Shown here: piece by piece, positions 46,913-59,255 of the stretch
Layout: the number at the start of each line of letters is the position of its first letter
Numbering within the stretch: position 1 is the stretch's first letter
Assembly (NCBI RefSeq): GCF_030272615.1
Contig: NC_081409.1
Span: 526,182,975-526,246,974, forward strand
Direction of reading: 5' to 3'
Length of the DNA: 64,000 bases
Source: Cryptomeria japonica
Taxonomy: Eukaryota; Streptophyta; Pinopsida; Cupressales; Cupressaceae
Notes under the pieces: generated by a model
What the model was told of the DNA's origin: nothing
Seen by the model: the letters and a program-made list of their open reading frames with translations, nothing else
Database searches by the model: none
Made by a program: the position numbers and the translations under genes

Positions 46913-47300
46913 CACTAGAATTAGGGTTTATAGGCCTAATAAAATCTAAACCCCATTGGTAAAAATGATCTTCAATGACTATGAATCTAAGTGGCAATGT
47001 AGCTGATTGAGGTCTATTGGTAAACATAATGCATTTTCACAGTTAGACACCCAATCATAAGAATCTTTGAACATACCTAGCCAGTAAAAACACTAGCGAA
47101 GGATTTTGAAAGTTGTCACTGACCCAGACAAAATGTCCCCCGCAAGCTTTGTTATGGAAAACCTTCAAAATTTTCTTTTGTTTCTCTCGATCTATACATC
47201 TTAAAAATGTACCATTTACCCCCTTTTTGTACAAGTTTCCTTCCCACATAACATATTACTAGCTTTCAACTTTAGGTTCCTCTTTTCCTTGGTTGACACA
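46913..47300 (-). pseudogene. E8 integrase, N-terminal part
   Basis: The minus frames give CGKETCTKRGVNGTFLRCID, KILKVFHNKACGGHF (zinc-binding region), then FTNRPQSATLPLRFIVIEDH and YQWGLDFIRPINPNSSA (first catalytic Asp in GLDFIxPI). The reading stops at E5 and continues at 40400. Confidence 0.85.
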
Positions 47301-47932
47301 TGAGAAGGACACTCGTCATAGGTCAACAAAAAGTACACATCAAAGAACCATTCATCAATGCTACTTGTAAATAGTACTAGTGGTAGGTTCTCTTCTTTAG
47401 CAAGTTTTCTCCCGGCTATCATCTTACACAACCCCTTTTCCCTTACCAAGTTTGTGGGTTTTAGGTCAATATCATACTCTTGTATATTTTCTACCCAAGC
47501 ACCACTTTTGTTACATGCAATGTTATGTTGTGTCAATATGCTCTTCAAAACAAAATCTGGGACTAATACCACAATATGAGAGTGCAGAGCATAAAACCTA
47601 AAATTCTTCAAAGCTTTTACCATTGCAAAATCATGCTTCTCCATGAGACAATAATTCAACTCATTCTTTTTAAAAGGCACACTCATAAAAGAAATAGGAG
47701 CTTTGATTCCCTGCTCATTCTTCTATAGTAAAATGATTGATATAGTATGTTCTAATGCATAAAAATAAATGATGTATTCTTTTTCAAAGTCATAATGTAC
47801 CAGAGTAGGGGCATTAGTAATGGCTATATTGGTGTCTTTGAAAGCCTTCTTACCCCTAGGGATCCACTTAAAAGTTGGTTGGTTCTTCATAATTTCCACA
47901 ATATTTGTGGTAGTTAGCAAAATCCAGGACAA
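47216..47932 (-). pseudogene. E8 RNase H (Gypsy type) and connection to integrase
   Basis: The frame 47932-47723 reads IPRGKKAFKDTNIAITNAPT and LVHYDFEKEYIIYFYALEHT. The frame 47686-47216 reads MSVPFKKNELNYCLMEKHDF, ALKNFRFYALHSHIVVLVPD and YDIDLKPTNLVREKGLCKMI. This is the usual RNase H that follows the Gypsy RT. The first Asp of the active site is replaced (IIYFYA for the D/C-containing form). A stop near 47690 separates the frames. The last part (47360-47216) leads into the integrase. Confidence 0.85.
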
Positions 47933-48013
47933 ATCTCCTCAAGAAATTTACTTAGCTGAAGAAAGCTTTAGTGTCACTTTATGACACTAAAAGAATTAAC
48001 TGTTGGATTGTCT

Positions 48014-48830
48014 TCACTCTGGGTCAACTTTTATCCCACCTTTGGAGACAATATGGCCTAATAACTTTCCTTCTATGACTATGAAGATAGACTTCCTAGG
48101 ATGTAGTGAAATACCATAATCTATACATCTTTTTAGTACTACCTCTAAGTCTTGCAAATGATTGACTCTTTTCTTTGAGAAAACTATTAGGTCATCCAAA
48201 TAATCAACAATGATCTTATTCTTCAAATCTTGAAAGGTCAGGTCCATCTCTTTTTGAAAAGTATCTCTAGCATTTATAATCCTAAAAGATATTCTATTAT
48301 AAACAAACACACCAATGGGGGTAGTAAATGCAATTTTGTGTTGGTCTTTTTGGTGCCACTTCCACCTGATTGTATCCAGAGAAACCATCAATCATGTACA
48401 TCATCTCTGATCTTGACACTATTTGTAAGATATGATCCATGATTTGTAGAGGGTAATTACCTTTAACGGGGGCTTGGTTTAGGTTTCAAAAGTCAACCCA
48501 AATCCTTATTTCATCATTCTTTTTCCTAACATGTACAATGTTGGCAATCCATGTGGAATGATGGATTGGATAGATAATCCTTGCTTTGAGTGTTTTATCA
48601 ACTTCTTTCAAAATAGATTCTATAACTTTGGAGTTGTAATTTATTTGTGTTTGTTTGAATGTTGTTGCACCAGGCTTGAGCGGAATGTAGTATATTATCT
48701 CTTCATTCTTAACTTTTTGAGATCAACATAACACCATGTGAAGACATCTTTAAAATGGGTTAGGAAATCAATTAAACATTCTTTTCCTTATTGAGAACAA
48801 CATTTTACTATAAAAACCAATTTAGGGTAT
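48014..48830 (-). pseudogene. E8 reverse transcriptase
   Basis: Minus-strand reading from about 48830: ECLIDFLTHFKDVFTW, PLKPGATTFKQTQINYNSKV, STWIANIVHVRKKNDEIRIW, VDF then a TGA in place of Arg, NLNQAPVKGNYPLQIMDHIL and MYMIDGFSGYNQVEV. The frame 48391-48014 continues DQHKIAFTTPIGVFVYNRIS and INARDTFQKEMDL. Then follow the catalytic IIVDYLDDLIVFSKKRVNHL (YLDD intact) and EGKLLGHIVSKGGIKVDPE. Typical Tat/Athila-like Gypsy RT. Confidence 0.88.
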
Positions 48831-49019
48831 TCTTTTGTTCCTATGTTGATTTTCTCATATGCAACTAACATCTTGAGAGGACCTTCATTCTTTTGCTTGA
48901 CATATATGTCATGTCAATCAAAGAGGCTCTTCAGGGAGACCAAAATCTTAGGAATTTTTTTCCATTTGAGTTGGATTATCTCATTTTTTGTCACCTTGTA
49001 AATATATTTCTCCTTCTAT
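48831..49019 (-). pseudogene. E8 pol linker before RT
   Basis: The minus strand reads PKILVSLKSLFD and EKINIGTKEYPKLVF, the linker upstream of the RT in this Gypsy group. It is interrupted by E1 at 49020-49024 and continues at 59256. Confidence 0.6.
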
Positions 49020-49024
49020 GGTAT

Positions 49025-50448
49025 TGTAGACATCTAAAAATGGTCAACGCTTGCGGAGTCATACTTTAACATTTGCGCATTGCCTTATTTTAGGGTTTTT
49101 GTGCCGCATTAACATTTCTTCTATGTTGCGCACTTGGTCTTTATCATTTGTGAGCATCGAGTCCTTCTTCTACATTCCTCATTTTTCTTGCTTTCGAATT
49201 TGGTCTTGTCGATAGCAAATCTTCAGTCATGATTTTGGTCGATCTTATCCTGTCGCATCAATGTGTGTGCACATGTATCATCATTTTGGACATCGTCAAT
49301 CCTAATCATAGATAGAATTAGGGTTTTTGTCCTCTTGTCAATTTTGTCATTTTGTGATCGATTTGTCATTGATCCTTGTCCTTGTCAATCTCGTCATTTT
49401 GCAATCGATTTTTCATCGATCCTTGTCCTCGTCAATCTCGTCATTTTGCGATCGATTCATCATTGATCCTTGTCCTTTTCAATCATGTCAATTTGGATCA
49501 ATTAGTCATTGTTCCTCATCAATTGGCACCTATCAATTTGATCTCCTTGTCAATCTTGGTCAATTTGTCATTGATTTTTGTCACCCAATCTCAATCATTT
49601 ATCAACATTGGTCCTTTGTCAGTCAGAGTCATGATGAAATCGACCCTACATCAATTATCTTTTGTCAAGACCTAATTGTCGTCCTTGCATTTCTAATTCC
49701 TCTTCTAGGGTTTTATGATTTATTCATTTAGTCTTGTTTGTCATTTTCCCTCTAGCTTAAATAATTTATTTATTTATCCTAAGTCTTCTTGTCACAATTA
49801 AATATTTATTTAATTGGCTAATTAATTCCCCCTCTTTTTGTGAATTAATTAATGAATGAAAAATTATTAATTAATTCACCTAATTTTCTAATTTCATCAA
49901 TTTCTAATTTCCTAATTTCCAATTCATCATTTCTAACCTAATTTTCTAATTTCTTCTAATTTCTATTTCTATTTCAAATCATTGTCATAACATCTTGCAT
50001 AGGAATTTGTCATAATTTGTCATAACACCTTGCATAGCAATTTGTCATACACTTGTCATAATTTTGCCATTCTTGATTTGAATTTCCTTTCAAATCTCTT
50101 CATGCTAATCTTGTCCTCTCTCCAATTTGTCTATAAATTGGATGAGTTCCTTTGTCAATCAATCAATCACATTTTTGAGTAACCTTATGCTACAAATTTC
50201 ATCAACAACTTGCTTTCCACTTGCAAATGCGCTTTGTAGGTGAGAACAACATCAAATTGGAAGGTGAAAGAAGAACAATGGAGCCACATGAAGGAGATAT
50301 CTGCATTTGGTTTGCTTTGATTTCATTTTGAATGTCTTGTCTTCATGTTTTCATTGATTAGATTAGGATTGTTTTCATTGTAGTTTTAGGTTTTGTGATT
50401 ATCCTAATTGTTATTTGTTTTGATGCATCCTCAATTTCCTAGTCTACA
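49025..50448 (+). repeat. E1 5' LTR
   Basis: It starts TGTAGACATC and ends CTAGTCTACA, giving perfect short inverted ends TGTAGAC/GTCTACA. U3 contains three and a half 47-bp tandem units from 49343 (next at 49390 and 49437), each with a cgatcgat-type core. The TATA box ctataaa (50131-50137) lies in an inverted repeat tccaattt/aaattgga at 50121-50142. Confidence 0.95.
50131..50137 (+). promoter_or_regulatory. E1 LTR TATA box
   Basis: CTATAAA sits in the loop of the tccaattt..aaattgga inverted repeat. It is identical in the 3' LTR at about 58934-58940. Transcription would start some 30 bases downstream, near gttcctttgtcaatcaatc. Confidence 0.65.
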
Positions 50449-50451
50449 TTT

Positions 50452-50469
50452 TGGTGAACCCAACATGAA
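50452..50469 (+). promoter_or_regulatory. E1 primer-binding site (tRNA-Trp-like)
   Basis: TGGTGAACCCAACATGAA lies three bases (TTT) after the LTR. It differs at two positions from the E2 site and from the complement of plant tRNA-Trp. Confidence 0.75.
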
Positions 50470-52441
50470 CTAACCATTTAACCATGTTTTGAGTTCTTTT
50501 TGAGCTATTTGCAGGTGAAAAACTCAAGAAACAGGGCAACTCAGAGCTTTCTGGACACTTCTGCGCCTGTGTTGAGGCATTTTGTGCCTGTATAGAAGGG
50601 ATATGCACCTGTGTAGATGAGATCTACACCTGTGTAGGAGGGATCTGCGCTTGTGTTAAGGATATCTGCGCCTGTGTTGATGAGATCTGCGCCTGTGTAA
50701 GGCAAGAAACAGGGGTAAAAATTAGTTGTTTTTCTTGCAAATTTGTTTGTTTACAATTTGTTTCTTGCATTAGGGTTTTTCCTTGGTACTAATTCTCTGT
50801 GCAGCATCTTGGCGTTACATATGACGAAGACAAAAATGCAACTACTAACGAATCTTATGCAGGACGTGGTCAAAGACTCACATTAAAACATCTTGCTTGC
50901 AAATTTTTAAAGTAGTTGCACATTTCATTTTCTTAAAGGATAATGAACACCATGCATGCTTTGTTTGTTTTCAATTTGATTATGTGTTTTAAGCCTTAGA
51001 GTTGGGCCTGCCTCCTGATTTTCCTGGCACTTCGCACAGGCATTGGTGAGAGGGAACGACCCAAAGTGGTGATGGGCTAAAACCAAGCTCTTCCAAACCA
51101 CTCTAAATAATTGTGGGTGCAATGAAAGTTGTAGACAACAGGTGCTAGAATGGTATTGCGATGATTTATTCATCGGATCAATACCCACCCGAACAGATGC
51201 CCTTACTAGAATCTCTTGTTTAGATGCCAAAATCCTTCTATCTGTTGGCTCAGGTGATGTGATACGTGCATGCCGAAGACACCTCTCATGTACTCCTTAG
51301 TTAGAGATAGCAAGTTTTTGGGAAGTGATGCCCCTTGAACTTGAAGCTTGGTATGCCCGAGAAGTGAGTGCACTGTAAGGGGGAGCCAGTGCTACCAAGC
51401 GTCTAGCTATCGGGCTAAGTGTTGTATTTTATGGATAGAGGATTCGACAGATATTGTCCTTGCCAGCCATAGGATTTGTTGTGAATGTGCTTGATTGTCT
51501 TGAGTCAAAGTCAAACAAAAATTTTGTCTTCCGTGATTGTCAAAGGTTAAATAAAAAAAATAAACTTTGAAAAAGTGCTCATAATCAACTTGGGTTTTCA
51601 AAATCAACAACCTCCAATTCAAAACAAAATCCAAACAAAAGTCCAAATTTGTCCAAGTATTCATCCAACATTTGAACATGGCTTGTCAAAACATTTAATA
51701 TCTTTGTTTCAAAATTCATGTCACTTTAGGCTAGGTTTTGCATAGTCCAACTTAGGTCATAGGACAGATTATCATCTCCCTTCATTTTAGTCCTTTTCAT
51801 TGCAAGCGTCCTCATTTTGCACTTAGGTTCAAAATCATTTCCTTAAGTTTGCATTTCATTGTCATATCCAAGCTAGATTTCCATTTAGGTGACATTCATG
51901 CATTATCCTTGTCATGCTAACATTAGGTCTTGCATAGGTTGCATTTTTCATATTCCAAGTCATTGGTCTTCGCATATCCTTATCATTGTATTGTCATCTT
52001 GTCTTGGCTTCATATTTCATATCATATCCTTAGATCATTTTCATGTCATATCCTAAGTCATTGTCATAATCATTGCCTTCTTGCATTTAGTCTCAAAAAT
52101 TTGGTTTGTCAAACTTGAAAAATCAAAACTTTGGATGATACCCTAAGTTGTTGTTAGGGAGTCTTGACCTTGTCTAAAATTTGTCCTTTCATTAATATCA
52201 TTTTTGTCAAACCTAGCTTAGTATCCAAGCATATAGGTGAGACATTGTCAATTTGTCCTATTGTCATTTGGTCCTTTGTCAATTAAGGTCTTGGCTTCAT
52301 TTCAATTTCCCAAGGTTGTGTCTTTAGCTTTGTATTTCAAAAGTTTGTCTCCAAAAATTCAAAAGGTACAAAAACATTAAGTTGCATTGTCATCCTTTTA
52401 GGTTGCATTTGTCAATCCCATTAGTTGCATTGCATAGTGAC
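50470..52441 (+). other. E1 leader with 21-bp minisatellite
   Basis: The tandem array at 50561-50700 is described separately. The remaining leader is rich in tcat/gtc words and carries only short frames on both strands without retroelement motifs. Confidence 0.6.
50561..50700 (+). repeat. 21-bp tandem repeat in E1 leader
   Basis: About seven units of tctgcgcctgtgttgatgag type, in register every 21 bases in its second half. The variable positions fall mostly in the tail, and the CTGYRCCTGTGT core is kept. Confidence 0.85.
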
Positions 52442-55235
52442 ATGTTTGTTGAAATGAGGTCTCAACCTTCTTATGAAGCCATGTCATCACAATTGAGAAA
52501 TCAATCATGTCAATCCAATCTCTACATGTCTCAAAACTTTGATCAAACTTATCATGATGATGTAAATGTCCAAATACAAAAGCTAGAGGAGAAACTAGCT
52601 CAAGAAAAGGAGATTTTGAAACAAAAAGTGAAAAACATTGAGAAGAATAGATCACAAATGTCCAAAATGTTTCAAAAATTTCAAGGTCCAAAGCCAAAAT
52701 TTGAGCCAATTGATGTAAAAGCTCTTATCGAACGATTAGACATACCAGCTCTCATCTCTCAAATAGAGATGATGAAACAATTTCAAAAAACAAGCACAAA
52801 TTTCAATCAAGTCCCACATCAAAATTCATTTGGTCAAATTTCATTCAATCAAATCTCAAATCAACAACATATCCAATAGACACAACCAATGGTCCAACAT
52901 ATACAACCAACACAACCAATGGTCCAATTTCAACAATATGTCCAACCGACTGTCAAGTATCAACAACAAACTCAATGGACAACTCAGTATCAACAACTAC
53001 AATCACAAATTCAAAAACAAAGGTTGCAACCCACACCAAGCCAAGTTTCGAACATGTCAGAACAATTGAACCAAGTCCAATATCAAAACATGACATCAAA
53101 TCAAAAACAAGTTCAAATTCCAGATACAACTATGTCAAAACCTCGAAAGAAAGGTGGCCTTATTGTAAGGATCTTAAGGAAACTAACAAGTGAGTTCTTT
53201 GAGGAAGATCAAGATAATACAATTATGTCTAGCAATGCCTCATCCCCCCACAAACAAATTGACTCTCCAGTGGCATCTATCCCTACACCTTTAGAAGTTT
53301 CACGAGAACCTTCCATATTGTCCTCATCAAACAATACACCCAAGGATGAAATTATCCAAGAGCTATCCATAATTGATTGCCAAGATAATCCAATTCATGA
53401 TGCACATCCTTGTCATGTTTCAGAAATACTAGATCCAATGCAACCATGCACTTTATTGCCATTACCTATTTTAGAGGACCCAATTCAAAGTCCCTCTTCC
53501 TCATGTTCAAGCATTGATTCCTTGCCAGAATCCATCACAAATGTCCAAAGTGCATTTCCTTCATGCCAAAACATTGATTCCTTATCAGAATCCCCCATGC
53601 ATATCCAAAGTCCAACCTCATGTCAAGAGGATAATTTAGAGCATGAAGAAACGTGTCTTAAAATAGATCAAGATCAAGATCTTGAAACCTTATCATCCCA
53701 TTCAATTGTTGACCAGGACCCCATCTTCCCAGACACTCATGATGATTCCCCTATTCTTGTCCATCCTATTCAAAGTCCTATTGACACTCCATTCATTGAG
53801 AAAGATCAAGATATCCCAATCCATCCAATCCCAAACAATCCTCTTCCATTTCATGAAAAAAATGTCCTTTCAAATCCCATTGGCATTCCACTTCCTAAGA
53901 AAGATCATGATATCCTTTCCAACCTTTATGATGATCCCATTAAAAGTCCAGAGCAAAGCAACTTTAAAGAGGATTCCAATGATCTTCCTCCTTGTCAAGA
54001 TCAAATTATTCCTTTAAATCCTCCACAAGATCCTTTTGCTCCTCCATCTCCTTGTCTTAATCCTCCATATACAGTCCAAGATCTCATTCCTTTTGATGAT
54101 CCCATTATTTCTCCCATTCCATCTCTTGAAGAGTCTGTCATTGAACCATGTCCACTACACAATCCTAATCCCCCTCATGATCCTAATCCCCTTCATGATT
54201 CTAACATGTCAGTGCAAGATGTTCATGAACCCTCGACATGCATAATGGGTTCTTCCACTTTGGTGCAATCCGATCCACTTCAAGATCTCATTATTTCTCT
54301 CATATCATATCCACCTCATAATGGACTCACATCTTCTTCCCAAAGAAAAGAGTATACTACAAGTCAAAATATTCATAAAGGCAAAGGAGTAGACCTTCAT
54401 GAGAAAGAACCTCTCCATATCAAAGAAGATCTTAAGGGTCATGTCTACACAACTCACTCTCAAGACGTTGGTATCCCTCCATCAAAATCCAAACATATCC
54501 CTTCCCCTTTATCTCTTCCATTCATCTTAGGTCCTTATATCCCTTTGTCCTCTATGCAAGGTCAGCAAAGGCACACATCCTTGAGTAAATTTCATCGATC
54601 CAAAAGAAGTCCATTTCATTCATATCCATCCATGCATTCCAAGCAATTTGGATGCCAAGTATAAACGTCATAAGTCTAGCAATCTACATTTATTCAAGGA
54701 TCAACATGTCCAACATAATCGACATGTCAAAACAAAGAACAATATGATCTATAAAGAAAAAGAAATATCCAAAAGGCCACAAAGGCCCACTGAGCAACAT
54801 AAAAAAAAGTCAAAATCTATATGGGTTCCTAAATCCCTTGTGCAAGCAATGCACTCCAAGGAACCACAAAAGCATGACAAATCAAAAACCATGTGGATCC
54901 ATAAGCGGCTCCTTGAAGCACAAAAGCCTAAAGAAACATCAAAATTGGTATCTAAAATTGCTATTCCTCCATCCAAACCTTCCAAGTCTATTCCTCCACC
55001 ACCTTCTTCATCCATTTTGGGCCCTTATGTCCCAAAATCCACAGCCTTTCCTTCCTCAAAATCTCAATATCCAAAATACATTTTTCCTCCATCAATCCAT
55101 CACCCCTCAAGGTGTGTGCCAATGTCAATCTTGCCAACATTTCTATCCACTCAAGCACAGTTCTTCCAATACCCTATCCATTATCCAATGCATATTTTCC
55201 ATCCTTTGATCCCTTTTATCCGATCCTTTACATAA
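52442..55235 (+). pseudogene. Unknown E1 ORF, Gln/Pro/Ser-rich with coiled coil
   Basis: A likely start is MFVEMRSQPSYEAMSSQL at 52442. Residues about 40-90 form a coiled coil (KLEEKLAQEKEILKQKVKNI), followed by KPKFEPIDVKALIERLDIPA. A TAG at 52877-52879 interrupts the frame inside a QPMVQ-rich stretch, and the same frame continues as 52880-54664, a long Pro/Ser/Asp-rich region with repeated DPI, PIPSP and HDP words. A frameshift near 54640 moves into the frame 54648-55235, which matches the E0 ORF (329-1012). E0 shows that the two frames were once continuous. The protein has no known motif. The TAG fits a decayed Gln codon. Confidence 0.65.
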
Positions 55236-57830
55236 ATCCTTGCCTTAGTTTCATCTAATTTTCCATGTCCTTATCCTACCAATGTCTTTGAGCATACTTT
55301 TAAAGGTCATGGTCCATTTTTTTCAAGGTTACTATCCAAAAAAAAAAAAGGACGCTTGAGTCCTTCTTCCATCCCCTATCATGTGTCCATTTTCTATTGA
55401 AAAAGTCAAAATACAAAAAAAAAAAAAAAAAAAGAAGTGAGAAAAAAGTTGAAAAGAACAAAAGTAAAGAAAAATAATTCATCCACTGGTGAAAACCTGG
55501 CAAACAGGCACCTTGGGAAAGTATCGTGATGAAAACCTGGCAAATAGGCATCATGTATAATCTATGAACTTCTTGCATACCGTACTTGGGGGCAGGTTTT
55601 ATCCTATCATATCCTTTTGTCCTTCATTGTTCCATTATCCTATCGAACCCCTGTCATTACCCTTCATATCCTATTGTCCCTCATGTCCAGTTTCCCTTTC
55701 CACTTTTGATCTTGACAAGGTTGAGGATCATCATGAGCATCATGCATCTTGTTTTCAGCTTTTAGTCCATCATAGCTTTTGGTCTTTATCCATTTTCTTA
55801 TTATAACCTTTCATCCATATTCCCTAGCTTATTGCAACTTTCTACCACTATCCCTTAGCCAATCCCGACCTTCAGTCCATGTCCCTTATCCATTCTTGGT
55901 CTTGCTTATCCTATCCATATCTTATCACTATCCATACACTCTTTTTCATTCCTTGATCTTGATCTGACATAAGGACGCAAAATTTAAACATGGTTTCAAA
56001 AACCTCTTGACATGTCCCTCATGCCATGTCACTACTTTACATTGTCATATCCAGCCTCTTGTCCCATCATGCAATAGCCCTTGAAAATTGCATCCGTATT
56101 GTCTCCATGATAAAAGGCCTTTGTCTTCCCTCCATCCACCAACATTTCAACAAGCCTATTTATTCACCTGTCATATTCCTTGCCTTGCTAGACACTAGGG
56201 GCAAAATCATTAAAAAATCCCTAAAAATCAAATAATGTCCTAAAAAAATCCCTAAAAATCAAATAATGTCCTGAAAATTATCCCTAAAAAAATCAAATAA
56301 TGCCCTGAAAAAAATGAACAAAAAACAATTTCTTTGGCATTTTACATTTTGTCAATAAATGGTTCCCTTTGTGCATAGACAGATTGTTGAGCATACCTCC
56401 AACGACAATCAATCAAACATTGTGCTTCAATGAAATCACGCATTAACAGATGAACTTTTCAATCAAACCAGACATTCAAACTGATCAAAATTGTCATATC
56501 AATCAATCAACATCAATATCATTTGTCCTTGTTACTATTATCATGGGTCTTATACAGGGTGTGGTATACTTGAAACCAGACTGTGTCCTATCTTAGACAG
56601 GGTACCGCATTCCCTGGAACCAGATAGCATGATCATTCATGTTTTCCACTTTTGACAATGATGATCAGACTGTTTGTTTGACTTGGTCGAATTTGTGCAT
56701 CTTATCTTTTTACTGATTTATCTTTGGCTTCGATCATGTTCCTATGTTTCTCGATGATGTCATTGAGTGATTTAGAGTGACCGAGATGGTTCATGGTCCC
56801 TTTTCCTTTCCTTTTTTTGTGTTTGCTGTTTGTGGAATGTTTGTCACAAACTTGGGCAACTATATCATTGGGTGTCTGTGATAAGTACATTCACTTTGTG
56901 AACACCGCACATACCTTGACCCTTGATGTATGCACCCTAGGATGCTTCACTCATTCCTTGTGTGTGATGTGTCTGTCTTTTGCAAAAGGGGTTGCGTTTC
57001 AGCTCTGGCCTTCAATGCCATGATGCTCTACATCTGCTTTGCTACATTAAATAAAGGTTCTCACCTACTTCTGTGCATTGGTGAAAGCAAGTTTTTCTTC
57101 ATCTCTAACTGTCCTCTGTCTAATTTCTTCTTACTAACATTTCTTCCGTCAGTTTGGGTAGTCAGTTCAATCTAGTTCTCCAATTTCCAAAAAAAATATA
57201 AGTTGCATCCTGCATTCATTGGTTAGTGCGTTTGCATTATATCAAGCCCATATCAAGCATTTTATCCATTTCATATTATAAATGCATCAAAAACACATAA
57301 AAATACATTCATACATGTTCCCAAAATCTTACATAGACAGTGCATAAGACATCCATACATGGAAAGTAAACATAAGCCATAATACATTGCATTCCATCGT
57401 ATAGCTGCATATCATATCATATATCAAAAAAAAGTATCGGAGTACAAAATTGGACTGTCTGTCCCATATATGGCCCGTAGGCTACGTACATAATGTCAAA
57501 TGTCCCGTCATAAGGAGCACGTGCCTCTGTCACTGGGTGCTCCCTCTATCCTCCTCATCCTTGCCATGTCTCAAAGATGATGTCCCTCCTGTCCCTGTTC
57601 CTGGTTGTGGTGGTCTCATAGGTCCACTCATCCCCATGCTGCTCACTGACCTCCGCCTATTCGAACCTATCATTTTCTATCATTCTTATCAATCAATTGG
57701 CCTCTTTTCTGGATTTTTCTGGCCAATTCCTCGAGGGGGCATGCATATGTCATTGTTATTGTCTGGGGAATTTTCATTATTGTTCTTTGAAACAACACTT
57801 AGAATCGCATTGTCTCAAAGAGGGGTAAAA
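55236..57830 (+). other. E1 3' untranslated tail
   Basis: There is no gene. A-rich runs at 55330-55435, the paired motif GAAAACCTGGCAAAYAGGCA at 55489-55513 and 55528-55553, short tandem repeats aaaatcaaataatgtcct at 56205-56310, and the polypurine tract at 57817-57830. The same order is seen in E0. Confidence 0.65.
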
Positions 57831-59250
57831 TGTAGACATCTAAAAATGGTCAACGCTTGCGGAGTCATACTTTAACATTTGCGCATTGCCTTATTTTAGG
57901 GTTTTTGCGTTGCATTAAAATTTCTTCTATGTTGCATAATTGGTCTTTATCATTTGTGAGCATCGAGTCCTTCTTCTACATTCCTCATTTTTCTCGCTTT
58001 CGAATTTGGTCTTGTTGATAGCAAATCTTCAGTCATGATTTTGGTCGATCTTATCCTGTCGCATCAACGTGTGTGCACATGCATCATCATTTTGGACATC
58101 ATCAATCCTAATCATAGATAGAATTAGGGTTTTTGTCCTCTTGTCAATTTTGTCATTTTGCAATCGATTTGTCATCGATCCTTGTCCTTGTCAATCTCAT
58201 CATTTTGCGATCGATTTGTCATCGATCCTTGTCCTCGTCAATCTCTTCATTTTGCGATCGATTCATCATCGATCCTTGTCCTTTTCAATCATGTCAATTT
58301 GGATCAATTAGTCATTGTTCCTCATCAATTGGCGTCTATCAATTTGATCTCCTTGTCAATCTTGGTCAATTTGTCATTGATTTTTGTCACCCAATCTCAA
58401 TCATTTATCAACGTTGGTCCTTTGTCAGTCAGAATCATGATCAAATTGACCCTACATCAATTATCTTTTGTCAAGACCTAATTGTCGTCCTTGCATTTCT
58501 AATTCATCTTCTAGGGTTTTATGATTTATTCATTTAATCTTGTTTGTCATTTTCCCTCTAGGTTAAATAATTTATTTATTTATCCTAAGTCTTCTTGTCA
58601 CAATTAAATATTTATTTAATTGGCTAATTAATTCCCCCTCTTTTTGTGAATTAATTAATGAATGAAAAATTATTAATTAATTCACCTAATTTTCTAATTT
58701 CATTAATTTCTAATTTCCTAATTTCCAATTCATCATTTCTAACCTAATTTTCTAATTTCTTCTAATTATTTCTATTTCAAATCATTGTCATAACATCTTG
58801 CATAGCAATTTGTCATAATTTGTCATAACACTTTGCATAGCAATTTGTCATACACTTGTCATAATTTTGCCATTCTTGATTGAATTTCCTTTCAAATCTC
58901 TTCATGCTAATCTTGTCCTCTCTCCAATTTGTCTATAAATTGGATGAGTTCCTTTGTCAATCAATCAATCACATTTTCGAGTAACCTTATGCTACAAATT
59001 TCATCAACAACTTGCTTTCCACTTGCAAATGCACTTTGTAGGTGAGAACAACATCAAATTGGAAGGTGAAAGAAGAACAATGGAGCCACATGAAGGAGAT
59101 ATTTGCATTTGGTTTGCTTTGATTTCATTTTGAATGTCTTGTCTTCATGTTTTCATTGATTAGATTAGGATTGTTTTCATTGCAGTTTTAGGTTTTGTGA
59201 TTGTCCTAATTGTTATTTGTTTTGATGCATCCTCAATTTCCTAGTCTACA
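57831..59250 (+). repeat. E1 3' LTR
   Basis: Matches the 5' LTR end to end. The 47-bp units start at about 58149, 58196 and 58243. It is followed by the second ggtat. Confidence 0.95.
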
Positions 59251-59255
59251 GGTAT

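Larger units (their letters stand above)
49025..59250 (+). mobile_element. E1: complete LTR element with unknown ORF, no pol
   Basis: LTRs 49025-50448 and 57831-59250 (1424 and 1420 bp) differ at only a few percent of sites by eye. The target-site duplication ggtat is at 49020-49024 and 59251-59255. Next to the 5' LTR is a tRNA-Trp-like primer-binding site, and before the 3' LTR a polypurine tract aaagaggggtaaaa. The 7.4 kb internal part has one long low-complexity ORF (52442-55235, with one TAG and one frameshift) and no capsid, protease, RT or integrase motif. It must have moved with helper proteins. It sits in the pol linker of E8. Confidence 0.93.

Noticed and set aside
49327-49731. 134-codon open frame in the E1 LTR (and its copy at 58133-58537)
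   Set aside because: It covers the 47-bp tandem repeats, whose repeated text happens to stay open; same in both LTRs and no known motif.
57450-57875. 141-codon plus frame near the E1 3' LTR
   Set aside because: No motif, overlaps the polypurine tract and LTR start, and is not conserved in E0.
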